In this document: positions 21,008-32,052 of the stretch, piece by piece
Layout: every line of letters begins with the position of its first letter
How positions within the stretch are numbered: position 1 is the first letter of the stretch
Assembly: GCA_029204225.1 (NCBI GenBank)
Contig: CM055111.1
Coordinates: 28,352,340-28,416,339 of the forward strand
Reading direction: 5' to 3'
Source: Diphasiastrum complanatum
Taxonomy: Eukaryota; Streptophyta; Lycopodiopsida; Lycopodiales; Lycopodiaceae
Length of the DNA stretch: 64,000 bases
The notes under the pieces: generated by a model
The model's input: the letters and a program-made list of their open reading frames with translations, nothing else
What the model was told of the DNA's origin: nothing
Databases searched by the model: none
Translations under genes and position numbers: made by a program

Positions 21008-22955
21008 ATGGCTATGACAATCCAGACCAGAGTAACAATCAGTCTTGATGGTGCATATTACAGAATCTGGAAATACAAAATCAAAACACTCCTGAAGGGT
21101 GAAGGCATCTGGTCGATGATCGAGCTCTCAGAGGTGCAGCCTCCAGAGGGAGACTTGAAAAGATCTGAATGGATCAGAAAGATGAGCACACAATGACAAT
21201 CATCGTTTTGTCCATAAATGAAGATCTACTCATGCAGATTGAAGACTGCAAAAGCAGCCATGCAGCGTGGGAAAGATTAAAGCAGAAGTATGAAGTGAGG
21301 ATTGAAGCTTCAGTCATGCACCTTCACAATCAGCTACAATCCATACGGTGGGATGGCAACCGGTTAGATCAGCACGTTGAGAAGATCAGAACGATCTTTG
21401 CTCAACTTGGTGCATCAGGACAGAAGTACCAGGTTCCAGCACCACAACAACTGATGTACTTCATGAAATCTCTACGGACGTCCTATCAGCCACTGAGAAT
21501 GCTCATACTGAGTCTACCAGATATGACATTCGACAAAGTAGTCAGTCTTGTCACTGATGAGAGACTGATGAGAGACGAAGGAGAGAGAAGCAGTGATCAA
21601 GAGAGGGCTCTCTTCACGAAAGGAAGGAAGAAGAACAAAAACAAGCCAAGATTCGAGAAGACGAAGTCCTCGAATCAGCAATCTTCTTCCTGCGATCACT
21701 CCCACAAACCAGGCCATACGACCAACAAATGCTAGTTCAATCCAGCAATACCTTGCATGCACTGCAAAAAGAAAGGGCATTCTGCATGCGACTACAGATT
21801 CAACCCAAAAAGAAAAAACAAAGCTGAAAAGGCAAACGTTGCAGAGTCATCAAAGGATGTTGAAAGAGGTAACGAAGCTTTCACGATACTCGACAAAGCT
21901 TCGACAAGCTACTCTGAACACGACTACGATGTAGTCATAGATTTAGGAGCAACATCTCACATAACCTACAACAAGAAGATCTTGACCAACTTTCACAAAC
22001 TCAAAAATGACAGAGCAATGATTCTAGGCGATGGAAGTAGACACGATGTCAAAGGCATCGGGGCTCTCTACAGCTACGAACACTGTCAGGCCAAGCAGAG
22101 CTGCCAGGACCATTCTATGTGCCCTCACTAAGAAAGGATCTGCTATTTGTCTCCAAGATGGCAGATCTAGGCATTTGAGTTTTGTTCGACGACAACACTT
22201 GCCGTATAATCGAGAATGTATCATCTGAAGATGCGGAGCCTATATGACATGAGTAGAAAGGACATTGTCACAAGTCTCAAGATTTCAAGGCCAGAGGCTG
22301 AGTTCTACGAAGCTTGTCAAAAAGACAAGCAACATCGGAATCCATTCACACACGAGGGAAGAAGAGCCAAAGAAGTTCTTGAGTTCGTCCACTCTGATGT
22401 GTGTGGACCGATGAAAACAGATTCGCTCTCAGGTCCGAGATATTTTCTAATGTTCATAGATGATTACAACCGAATGACCACGATCTACTAGTTGGAGAAG
22501 AGATCCGATGTATTTGATTCTTTCAAGAAGTTCGTGGCATTCGTAGAGCGACACACCTTGAAAAAGATACAGATCCTTAGATTTGACAATGGAGGTCAAA
22601 AGCACAGAATTCTCAAGATTCTGTGAAGAACAGGGGATCGAACACCAGTTCACTCCTGCATACACACCAGAATATAACGGTGTGGCAGAAAGAAAAAACA
22701 GAACGCTAGTCAAAGGAGCCAGATGCATGATGGCACAGGCTCAATTGCCAGGTCAATTCTGGACCGAGGCAATAGCTGCAGTTGTACACCTGCAGAACAA
22801 ATCTACAACGACAGCGCTGGAGAACAAAACACCATACGAAATGTGGACAGATAGAAAGCCTGATCTGTCATACGTACGAGTGTTTGGATGTGCAACATAC
22901 AAGCACATTCCAAAGAAAAAGAGAAGCAAGCTCGATGACAAATCCGAACAAAAAA
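21008..22955 (+). pseudogene. X1 gag, protease and integrase (5' half of the polyprotein)
   Basis: Gag starts MAMTIQTRVTIS, shifts frame near 21,180 and continues through SINEDLLMQIEDCKSS. Two zinc knuckles follow: CDHSHKPGHTTNKC (second cysteine lost) and CMHCKKKGHSACD. The protease site reads IDLGATSH instead of DSGATSH, so the catalytic DSG is altered. A frame shift near 22,060-22,140 precedes the integrase (HSDVCGPM, FIDDYNR, a TAG at about 22,489, GVAERKNRT). It stops at RSKLDDKSEQ, where element E begins and about 285 bp of X1 are missing compared with X-A. Confidence 0.87.
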
Positions 22956-23146
22956 TTTCACATGTGTGAAACCATAAAGTACACTTACCTTCAATTAATG
23001 ATTGTTCTTGTTAGGATTTTGTGTCTAGAATTGATCTAGATTGATCTTAATCTGAAGTAGATTGATAGATCAAGTAGTCTGACAACCAATCCCTCTTGAG
23101 GATCAGATTAGGATCCACTCTTGGTCCTTTTTGTACTTTTTCCACA
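22956..23146 (+). repeat. Truncated 5' LTR of E
   Basis: Starts inside the LTR at TTTCACATGTGTGAAACC. The same deletion that removed the first ~640 bp of this LTR probably also removed ~285 bp of X1 integrase, because both losses meet at this junction. Confidence 0.88.
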
Positions 23147-23158
23147 TGGTATCAGAGC

Positions 23159-24755
23159 CTAGTACAAGAGGTTTTGTTGAAATTGATAGGGTCAATCCAA
23201 ATCAAAGCCAAAATTAGCAGTTTTTTTGGAAATTTGTCAAATTTTGTGTAGCGAGTTGGATTTGATAGCTATCCTCAAAATTTTTGGTCCAGATCTTGTT
23301 GTGGGCTGTAGGAACCTTTTTCACACGTGTGAGGCCATACAGCTCCGATTTTGACTGAGAAATTTCAAAAATTTGTAGAATTTGACTCACATACCCAATT
23401 TGAGTGATTTTTGGTGCAAAGTCAAGCATTTTCTATAGTGAATCTAATCCCTTGATTAGTTCTTGGATTAGATCAGCCAAAAACTTTAAATTGAAGCTTG
23501 AAATAGGTGCATTAATTGATCTTCTCTTATTTTTTGAGTGTATGTTGAAGTTAAGAGAGATTTTGCTAAAAATCATAGATTAAGGAGTGATATGCAAGGT
23601 GAGAGGTTGAAATCCATTGTACCATCACTCTAGATTTGTTCAAGAGTGATAGGGTCATGTTTAGAAGCATCAATTTGCTAGAAAACATCCTTGGATCTGT
23701 CCTCCAAGTGAAACCTTTGAGAGTTTCTAGTGCATATAGAGCATCTATGCAAATCTTTTGTAGAATTTGACATAGATTGGCTTCAATTGAGAGTTCTAGA
23801 AAAGAGATTGAGATCCAAATCACATTGTTCAACCCTACTCAATTTTTTTGAGTGATTGTAAGGTTTGAAAAGAGTCATTAAGGTGTCTATGGCAAATGTG
23901 TAGAGAGAGATCCAATTTTCTAAGAGTTCCTTCCTTTGTAGAGGGCAAGATCTAGAAGCCCATTATGTGTTGTTATTGGTGGAGAGTTTGTCTCTTCCTA
24001 GGTGATCAAATCTTTCTAAGTGGCATTAGATCTTTGAAGCACAATATATTATTGAGAAAAATCACCACTTTTGATTTTGAGTTTCATTCCAAGTCTTAAG
24101 AGGTAGAGTAATTGGTGGAATCCAATAGGGGTGATTGAATCAATTTATTGAGCAAAAATTGACATAGTATGTATGAAACTCAAATTAGTTCTATTCAACT
24201 TTCTTTGTGAGAGTGTGAGGGTCAATTTGAGATCCCATTGGATGTCTAGAATGGGGAGGAGTCCATATTTGAGTATTCATGCATGGTTGAGATCTTTGTG
24301 AATCTCTAGTTGTCTAATTTTTTAAGCTTTGTGAAAAATTGGTGGTATAGTTTGATGTCAAATCAAATCAAATTCATTCTAAATCTCAAGTGTGAGATTG
24401 TTTGGGTCAAGAGTGAGTCCAAAAGAAGTGATTAAGTTTGATTTTCATGTATTTGAAACAAAACCCGTCTTTTATTCAAGAATCTCAAGTGTTGAGAGAA
24501 CTAGTCAAGTGAAAAGGAAAATCTAGGTGTCAAATCTTTTTCATATCCGTTTCAACTTTCAAAATAAAGAGTCATTGGTATTTGATGAGTCCAATAGGAG
24601 ATTGGATCTGATTTCTTTAGTGATTTGATTCAAAGATTGTGTGCTTTTGTCTTAGTGATCAAAGCAAAGTTTCCAAGTGACTAGTCATTACTGTGAAGAT
24701 TGATTCTTAGGTTTGTGAGCTAGATCTTTTGTAGATCCTTGTAGATCCTTGTAGA
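23159..24755 (+). other. Untranslated leader of E
   Basis: About 1.6 kb with no sizeable open frame and no recognisable motif beyond a CACACGTGTG palindrome near 23,322 and repeated AGTTTGATT/ATCAAATC words. A transcript leader is the simplest reading. Confidence 0.6.
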
Positions 24756-25346
24756 TTGTTGAAGATGTTCAAATCTAGTCTCTTGAAAGTCACAAATTAC
24801 ATTTGTAGAATCATATCACATGTTTTCATTCACATGGCATCAATAGGTGGCATCCTATTGAAGGAAAGAAAGGATCCTGAGTGCAACCTTTTTGGCAAGG
24901 GAGGATATTTTTTCTCAAGATTCTACAAAAAGAAGACCAGTCCATCCAAGGAGAACCAAATCAAGGGGGCCGAGGTGAAGGATGGAGCTTCAAGTTCAAA
25001 ATGCAGATACAAGAAGGACAAGTCCAAGGAAAGGTGTTTCCTTTGTGGAAAGGTGAATGAGGCTTGGAGTCTCACAAGGACTTGCAAGATTTGTCTTCAA
25101 GAGTCCATCACAACACATGTCAAATCTTTTGCAATTTTTCATTTAGAAGTGCATTGTTTGGTTCAAGATGCAAAGATAGATGTCACTTTCATGAAAGTAA
25201 CTTGGATTTATTTTATGTCCTTGGAAAGTATTTTGCTTGGAACTTTGGACAAGTTCAAACTTATTGTTATTATGCAAGAGAAATCAATCAAGAATAAGGA
25301 GCAATCACAAAATGGAAATAGTTTATGCTCTCATGTCAACTTATGA
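24756..25346 (+). pseudogene. E gag remnant with degenerate zinc knuckles
   Basis: The reading contains CNLFGKGGYFFSRFYKKK, a decayed copy of the copia knuckle CFFCGKKGHFASxCFKKK, and further on a lysine-rich linker with CFLCGKVNEAW and two later cysteines (TCKIC). The knuckle histidines are lost. The rest of the frame has no homology that I can name and overlaps the start of the following ORF in another frame. Confidence 0.5.
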
Positions 25347-26661
25347 AGAACCGTTTTGCTTTGAAGAGATTTTTGTATCTCAAAGGTGGATTAAGTCAAT
25401 ACTAGTTGAGTGTGATGCCTTAAAAGATAGCAAAATATGTTTTCCTTGTAACCTTACATTAGTTATGAAGTCAAGGAAATGGAAATATCTTCATAATGTA
25501 GGATCTTTTGGTTTCAATAAGATCATGAATGATGTGTTCATTCATAAAGATGAAAATTGTAAGTTTTCAATCTTAAAGGCAAGTTGTAAACCTCATATGA
25601 GAATAAGTGAAGCATCCAAAGTGGACACTTATATCCATAAGCGAGTAGTTAGCCTTATTGAGGTGGAAATGCCTTTTGATTTCAAAATTAGAAAAATCAT
25701 GCCAAGTTGTGGTGAAATTTGGACTTATGTTTCTAGCATAAGTAATTTGGATAATCATAGGAAGTGCATATTTTGTGGTTATAGTTGTTGTGATCATTAT
25801 GAGACATGGAGGTCTCGGATTTCCATCAAGAAGGAGCACCATGAAGAGGATCTTAAAGAATCATCTCAAGGTTCAAGTGTGCCAAGGATTGAGGAGGAGA
25901 GATCTTCTCAAGTTGTGATCCCAAAAAGAAACTCAACAAATATGGTTGATTCCATGTGGCTCACATTTCAAGGGAAAGAGGAGCATATCTCATGTGGTAT
26001 ACATCTCATACTTACTTCTCTTATGTCATTTGATAAATCAATTTGCTTTAGTGAGATCATTGCATCTCCAAATTGGAGTAAAGCCATACTAGTTGAGTAT
26101 GAAGTCTCTCTTGAGAACATAGATGATGTTCTTAAAAGGTTGAAATTGATTTTAAATCAACTAGAAAGCAAATGGTTATTTCATCAAATGTATGCTCTTG
26201 AGTCATGTAAGAGCAAAAGTGATTTGTTCACTCATAGTTTGAAAATTTGTATTGAGGCAAATTGTAAACTCTTTATGAGAGTAAGTGAATCATATTCTAA
26301 AGACACTTATCTCCATAATGAGGTATTTAGCCTCATTGGATCTGAGATTAGCATGGTAAACAAGCATGAAGATATGATGCAAACACTTTGTCATTATAGC
26401 ATGCATAGTCTTGCCAATTTGGATAAGTCTAATTCTCTAGATCATGTTAACATGATGTTAAATCTTTGTGATCCTAATAAGTCAAGAAGAAATCTTTATT
26501 TTCTCATGGAGGAGCATGCACATGAAGAAGGAGCAATTCTCAAAGTCAAGCATCTACATGAAATTTGGAAGGAATCAATTTCGAAGATGCTAGGATGGTG
26601 CAAAGCTCTCAAGTTCATCAAAAATGTCAACATCAAAGAAGCACTATCATGGATATGGTAA
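25237..26661 (+). CDS. Unknown 474-codon ORF of element E with an internal duplication
   Basis: I do not recognise this protein. It is the longest clean frame of the nest, lying where copia pol should be. Two diverged repeats are visible. Unit 1 (from about residue 26): CFEEIFVSQRWIKSILVE, SRKWKYLHN, NDVFIHKDENCKF, HMRISEASKVDTYIHKRVVSL, SSISNLDNH. Unit 2 (from about residue 236): CFSEIIASPNWSKAILVE, ESKWLFHQM, SDLFTHSLKICIEANCKLFM, RVSESYSKDTYLHNEVFSL, HSLANLDKS. Between them is a charged linker (KKEHHEEDLKESS). Unit 1 also has a CIFCGYSCCDH cluster that could bind metal. The first ATG is uncertain; residue 26 fits the repeat boundary. No signal peptide or membrane segment is evident. Confidence 0.6.
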   Translation: MELWTSSNLLLLCKRNQSRIRSNHKMEIVYALMSTYEEPFCFEEIFVSQRWIKSILVECDALKDSKICFPCNLTLVMKSRKWKYLHNVGSFGFNKIMNDVFIHKDENCKFSILKASCKPHMRISEASKVDTYIHKRVVSLIEVEMPFDFKIRKIMPSCGEIWTYVSSISNLDNHRKCIFCGYSCCDHYETWRSRISIKKEHHEEDLKESSQGSSVPRIEEERSSQVVIPKRNSTNMVDSMWLTFQGKEEHISCGIHLILTSLMSFDKSICFSEIIASPNWSKAILVEYEVSLENIDDVLKRLKLILNQLESKWLFHQMYALESCKSKSDLFTHSLKICIEANCKLFMRVSESYSKDTYLHNEVFSLIGSEISMVNKHEDMMQTLCHYSMHSLANLDKSNSLDHVNMMLNLCDPNKSRRNLYFLMEEHAHEEGAILKVKHLHEIWKESISKMLGWCKALKFIKNVNIKEALSWIW

Positions 26662-26797
26662 TTTCAGATCAACATCAAGCTCATTGCCTGATCTTCACAC
26701 CTTTTGAACCAGCAAAGGCCAGTTTAGCCCATGGAGTCAAGTTCAAGATCATCATGTTTTCCATCAAGCTAAATTTACCAAGCTAGATTTTTTAGGA

Positions 26798-27626
26798 GGA
26801 AAATGCAAAAATAAGCTTGGTAGAGGCTAAAAATCCTGTATATAGATAAACACACATGTGTGGAGCCTGTTCTCACGTGTGAAAATAATGTACTTGTCAT
26901 GTACCATAATCATATAGGTTGTACATATGATTTAACTCAAGTTCTAGTGGCTAAAAAGGCCAAAAACTAGTTTTCTAGACATGTGACACATGGCATCAAT
27001 CTATTGATTGCATGAGCCACATCCTTTGGTTAGGTATCATATCACATGTGTAGAGGACAGCTCACATGTGTGGAGTAAGCTGAAGTAGGCGAATTTTGAC
27101 TTCTAGAAGATTTTCAAGTAGATCTCCATATAGAAGGAAAATGGATCGAAAGTGCTCAAAATAGAAGATTTTGTCCAAGTGTCAGTTTTGCATGATGAAT
27201 CATCATATGACGAAGCATCTTTACACATGTGGGATCAGAGGGATGATCAGTACCATGAGCTCCCACTTATTGTATATATAGAGCCACATTTGGCCATAAT
27301 CAATGTGAGACACCAATCTTGGTTTTGGAAGCAATTTTGAGTGATTCTCTCCATTTGTCTACATTGGTTTTGATTGTTTTGAGGTTCTATCATTGTGTAC
27401 TTGATTTTCAGGTTGGAGTCCATACTTAGAAAGTGTTTCACACGTGTGAAACCATAAAGTACACTTACCTTCAATTAATGATTGTCCTTGTTAGGATTTT
27501 GTGTCTAGAATTGATCTAGATTGATCTTAATCTGAAGTAGATTGATAGATCAAGTAATCTGACAACCAATCCCTCTTGAGGATCAGATTAGGATCCACTC
27601 TTGGTCCTTTTTGTACTTTTTGCACA
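26798..27626 (+). repeat. 3' LTR of E (about 829 bp)
   Basis: It follows a TTTTTTAGGAGG polypurine tract. The expected TGTG start is missing compared with Copia-3 at 6,712, apparently through a 4-5 base deletion. It carries CACACATGTGTG (26,851-26,862), a CACGTG core (about 26,874), two further CATGTG sites, a TATA-like TATATATAG (27,273-27,281) and a 16-bp perfect palindrome TTTCACACGTGTGAAA (27,436-27,451). It ends TTTTTGCACA and X1 sequence resumes. Confidence 0.88.
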
Positions 27627-29350
27627 AACAAGACAAAAAAGAGCTCCAGACTACTATTTTGACAATCTTCAATGGAGCGAAGACACGCAATTCAAGTACT
27701 GCAGCTTCACAAAAGAGTCAGCAACATACCGCAAGAAGCTATCCAGAGTCCAGAGGGTGAATTCTGGAAGCTGGCAATGTCAGAGGAGATCGAGTCGATG
27801 AGGCAAAATGAGGCATGGACATTAGATCCCCTGCCAGAAAACAGAAAAATAGTCGACTGCAAGTGAGTGTACAAGAAAAAGCTAAAATCAGATGGCACTA
27901 TTGGCCGCTACAAGGCAAGGCTTGTCGCAAAGGGCTACACGCAGAGATATGGTGTCGACTATTTTGACACATATTCGCCCATGGTGAAGATGACAAGCAT
28001 AAGGCTACTCCTTGCATACACCACACAGTACAATCTGAAAATTCAGCAGGTTGACGTGAAAACAGCCTTTCTCCACGAAGATCTAGAGGAAGAAATCTTC
28101 ATGAAGCAACCTGAAGGCTATGAAGACCTCGACAACAAACAATATGTCTGTCGATTGCAGAGATGCATCTACGGTCTAAAACAGGCATCACGGGCCTGGT
28201 ACAAAAAGCTTGATGGTCTTCTGAAGTCTCTAGACTTCAGCCCTACTCAACCAGACTGTAATGTCTACATCAAAAGAGTAGGAAAAATTTTTGTGATACT
28301 GACCATTTTCGTGGATGATTCGCTGATGATAGAAAATTCCTTGATGTTGATCAAAGACACGAAGAGTCAGATTTTTGAAAGCTATGAAATCATAGATCTT
28401 GGAAAAGCAACAAAATGCCTAGGGTTGGAGATCAGAAGAGATCGAACAAATGGCGAAATACACTTGAGTCAGTCAGAATACGCCAAAAAAGTGCTGAAGC
28501 AGTACCACATGATGGACTGCAAAGAGAAAGCCACACTAATGATAGATGGAGCCAAGCTCACGAAACAGGATTGCCCAAAAACAGAAGAGAAAGAACAGAA
28601 GATGGCAGGTATACTCTACCAGAACTTAATCGGGAGTCTGATGTATTTGACAATTTGTACTAGACCGGATCTGGCCTTCTTTGTTTAAGCATTGAGCCAA
28701 TTCTGTTCCAATCCTGGTCTAGCACATTGGAAAATGGCCAAACAAACCTTATAGTATCTGAAGGGTACCCAGAATATTGGATTAACCTACAGAGCTAGAA
28801 ACGAGGAGAAAGGATTCGAGCTGCATCACTACAGTGATGCAAACTGGGCAAGTTGGGTGAGCTGCAAGGATGACAGCAAGTCCATTACTGGAGGATGTAC
28901 AATAGCGTGCGGAGCTGCAATCAGCTGGATATGCAAAAAGAAAACCCTGGTAGCTCAATCCTCTTGCAAAGCTGAGTATGTCGCAGTCTCAAAAGTGGTG
29001 AATGAGGTAGTATGGCTGCGGATGATGTTGGAGGCAATCGGGATATCACAAGAGGGGCCAAGCACGATGATGATGGACTCCCAGAGTGCCATCTATCTGT
29101 CCCAGTATTCTGTCTTCCATTCAAAGATGAAGCACAGTCCTTTGAAGTACCATCACATTCGAGATTGGATCTCGAAAGGAGGGCTCCAGGTCCAGTTCAT
29201 AAAATCAGAAAGTATGATTGCAGATCTTCTCATGAAATCGCTCGACAAGCCACTCTTTACCAAGCAAAGAGACGCAATTGGATTGAATGAACAAAGCTGC
29301 AAGGTTCAAGATGGAGTGTCAGAAATGGTGATCTCCTGCAACTTTGTTGC
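27627..29350 (+). pseudogene. X1 RT and RNase H (3' half of the polyprotein)
   Basis: It resumes in the integrase-RT linker. RT (from about 27,780) has NEAWTLDPLP, KARLVAKGYTQ, VDVKTAFLHEDLEEE, YGLKQASRAWY and an active-site motif FVDD (TIFVDDSLMI, about 28,309) in place of YVDD; X-A has CVDD at the same place. A TGA sits at about 27,867. RNase H (from about 28,620) has CTRPDLAF, YSDANWAS with a local 4-codon insertion, SSCKAEYVA and MDSQSAIY, and ends ADLLMKSLDKP. A TAA at about 28,686 and other stops inactivate it. The end of the frame runs into the LTR. Confidence 0.87.
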
Positions 29351-30063
29351 AGCACGAACAAGGCACAAAGGTCGAACGAGAACAATTTGCGATAGTCAAC
29401 GTGTCTTTGACTCAAAGCACGAACGATTTGTGAATCAATCGCGAATCATAAACACACCTCCAGGACTGCAAACCGCAAAAGGGGTGCAGAATGAAGACTA
29501 CGAAAAGAACGAAACAAACGAAGAGAAATTCTTCGCGCTGCTAGCTGGCAACTCAACAGGCTTCATGCTCAACTGAAACGAATAGCAACGATGAAGTCTA
29601 ACTAACTAGTTGATTAACATTAACTAGTCTTGTGATTCTACGTTTAGCTATCTTGTAAACTCCACATGGTGGAGGTATAAACAATCCTCTATGGATCATA
29701 ACAGAGATATGTGAAAAACAGAGAGAGAGTGAATAGAGTAAGAAAGCAAAAATACCATAGTTGTGCATGAAAGTCTGCCAACGAATAGAACACCACGAAA
29801 GAGCAAAGAGTCATTCCGCCAACGAGCGAGACACTAACAATCTTGCTCTAAATCCAAACTGACAATATAGTCGCTCTATTTCGTGTATCTCTTGGCCTTG
29901 TGCCGTGTCTCTTGATTGCTAGAATAAAATACGTTCTGTGATGCTTAGTCGAGTGTCTGGGATCCCGTAAGAGCTTTCGCATGAAAAGAAAATTCAAAGA
30001 TAGAAAATTGTTCACGAATCAAAAGAGAGAGGACGAACACGAAACGTAACAGCTTTTGCGACA
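29317..30063 (+). repeat. 3' LTR of X1
   Basis: It begins TGTCAGAAATGGTGATCTCC and ends TTTTGCGACA, followed by TATGG. It is 26 bp shorter than the 5' LTR, mainly through small deletions. Confidence 0.92.
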
Positions 30064-30068
30064 TATGG

Positions 30069-30385
30069 CTCACATTCACAAGGAAGCTAGAAGCTCTCAC
30101 TTGCAAATGAGCCAAAAGATCCACAAAATGATGTCCCTTGCCTAGTTATAGACAATGCTCTTACTTTATTTAACTTAACTATCTTGAGGGATAATTAGCC
30201 CTTGTTAAGTATTATTCAAACTACATTGGGCCCTTATTGGCCTATTATCATTATTAGTTACTTTGAAGGGCCTTAAAGAGGGAACCACCTTGTTCTTAAG
30301 GCTAATAGCTCCTTTTGGGCATACAAAGCTTACAATGGATATTCTAATGCGTTGAAAAGCACTGATGTACTAAAAGTACATGACA
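30069..30385 (-). repeat. 5' LTR of D, second part
   Basis: Continuation of the LTR after X1, preceded by the second TATGG (30,064-30,068). It contains about 100 bp absent from the other LTR of D, bounded by GAGGGA repeats. It ends GTACATGACA and is followed by TTTTA. Confidence 0.9.
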
Positions 30386-30653
30386 TTTTATGACAAAACA
30401 GTTAAAATAGCAATGATCGACTTATACAGTGCTTTCTTATTTCAACGGCACCACGTGTGTTTAGTTCTAGAACTATTGGGCCGTCTTTCTTTTACGACCC
30501 CTTTGAATGCTTTTAAGCAACTTTATCTTTGTACTTACATATTAGTTGAATATACAATTTGAGGTGAGCTATTCTGTTGTCTTGTCTTGTTGCACTTGAT
30601 GTTGTGCTGTGGTGATTGATCTGGTCGGGTGTTTTAAACTGTGTTTCTTAACT

Positions 30654-32052
30654 TGGTATCAGAGGCCTTGGTGGCTTGATTCACCAGACAAGAAGAGAGA
30701 GCTGCAAATTCACGACGGTTTGGTGGCTAGGAAGCACAAAACCGAGTCTGTGGAGATTCGTGGGATAGCTCAAAACTGTAAGAAGATTCAGAGGCAGGGG
30801 ATTGTCGGCTGAAACGAGAAGCTAAACGGAAGCAAAGAACTCCGTAGAAAGGCTGCCTAGTGTGGATTCAATTTGAAGCCAATTGAAGATCTGTTTGAAG
30901 TCAGGTGATGGCTGATTGTAGGGCGACTTGATTGCAGTAGAAGGCTGCAAAAAGTGGCTCAGAGAAAATCCAGACATAGCTCAAGAAGTTTTTTTTCTTT
31001 CATGACTAGGGTTTACAGCCATAAAACTGTGGATCTTTGGTTGTAGGAGATCATTTCAGGCACTGTAAGTGCATGATGGAGGGCGCCCTAGTGCCGCCAA
31101 GGAGTGGCTAAAAGGCCATGGTCAGCCATGATGCATGGGAAGAGTAGTTTACTTTTGAAGCTTTCTCACAACAAGGGTTTCAAATCAAAACTCTTGAAAT
31201 CTCTCGCACCATGCAATGCTTTTGGAACCTGTGAATGGCTGAAATAGGACATTTTGGCAGTGCGATCTAAGCTACAAGAGGCCGTGGAAGGCCGTGGACC
31301 AGATAAAGAGCAGGATCAGAATTAGCAGTCGAAAAACTCGTGAGGAGGAGGCCATAGCTAGGGGAGCTTGGAGAGCAAAGGAGGTGGGCAAACCTCGCGC
31401 GTGCCCAGTCGCGCAAATGCCATAGCGATCGAAAGGGCTTAGCGCTTGCAAGGAATCCATTTCAGCGTGTAGACGGAAGCTGGACCATCGGATCATGTCT
31501 ATTGGAGATCTATGATGGAAAATGGAGGAATGTATGCCGCAGGATCAAGGGCCACCGCTGGGATGCATGTGAAAGAGCCCACGAAGAATTGAAGGGCAAA
31601 GGCACCCTTCTTTTCATTAAAAAATTTCAAAGTGAAAAAATTGTTGGGTCCCAAGTTATGTGAAAAGGTGAAGTTTCTTCACACTGAAGAAACAGTTCAA
31701 AAACCCAAATTGCCCTTATTTTCACTTCTTTTAGCCTATTTTGGCCAAATGAAAGGCTATAGCCTCCAAACGAAGGGCACCCTGACTGTACCTGCAAGTA
31801 CGGTACACCAAAACAGAGTGATTGCCACGGAGAAAGTGTTCGGAGGGCTCTAGAAGTGATTCACCATTCCACTGGGCAGGTAGTTGGGAGTTGGTGACGA
31901 GAAGTATTTCAGAAACCAGTTTGGCTTTCAATTTGGCAAAAGAGCGGCGGGTGGCCTAGTAAGCCAAAATTGTAGGTCATTATTTTTTATTTCTGACATC
32001 ATGGTTGGCTTCGACATACACTTTATAGCCTACAGGTGGAGTTTCAAACAGT
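30654..32052 (+). other. Primer site and leader of Copia-H
   Basis: TGGTATCAGAGGCC (30,654) is followed by about 1.4 kb without a supported gene. It includes the palindromic word GGGCGCCC (about 31,081) that also occurs twice in the leader of Copia-V (about 63,879 and 63,966), which suggests related leaders. Confidence 0.6.

Larger units (their letters stand above)
22956..27626 (+). mobile_element. Element E: pol-less copia-derived element with an unknown ORF
   Basis: The 5' LTR is truncated to 191 bp (22,956-23,146), matching the last 191 bp of the full 3' LTR (26,798-27,626). The primer site TGGTATCAGAGC is at 23,147-23,158. The interior has a long leader, a decayed gag knuckle region and a 474-codon ORF with no pol motif. 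Its LTR is the same as that of pol-bearing Copia-3, the likely source or helper family. It is the innermost level of the nest. Confidence 0.85.
20169..30063 (+). mobile_element. Copia X1: family-X element inserted in the D LTR
   Basis: Complete insertion with LTRs 20,169-20,941 (773 bp) and 29,317-30,063 (747 bp) and a perfect 5-bp target duplication TATGG on both sides. The uninterrupted target is visible in the other D LTR near 14,118. Removing element E (22,956-27,626) leaves about 5.2 kb, normal for copia. Gag, protease, integrase, RT and RNase H are all identifiable but broken. Confidence 0.93.
13903..30385 (-). mobile_element. Element D: non-autonomous gypsy-type LTR element, split by X1
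   Basis: Minus-strand element with LTRs 13,903-14,341 and 19,949-20,168 plus 30,069-30,385. Polypurine tract TAGGGGGAG (14,342-14,350, minus) and primer site (19,932-19,943, minus) agree on orientation. Flanks TCTTA (13,898-13,902) and TTTTA (30,386-30,390) form a one-mismatch 5-bp target duplication. Without X1 it is about 6.6 kb. Internal content: duplicated gag, an acidic ORF, a long leader with antisense host-gene fragments. No RT, RNase H or integrase was seen, which fits a TR-GAG/LARD-like element depending on a helper. Confidence 0.85.

Noticed and set aside
25790-25805. CIFCGYSCCDH cluster in the E ORF as a zinc finger
   Set aside because: It is not conserved in the second repeat unit and matches no defined finger spacing, so it is only mentioned, not called.
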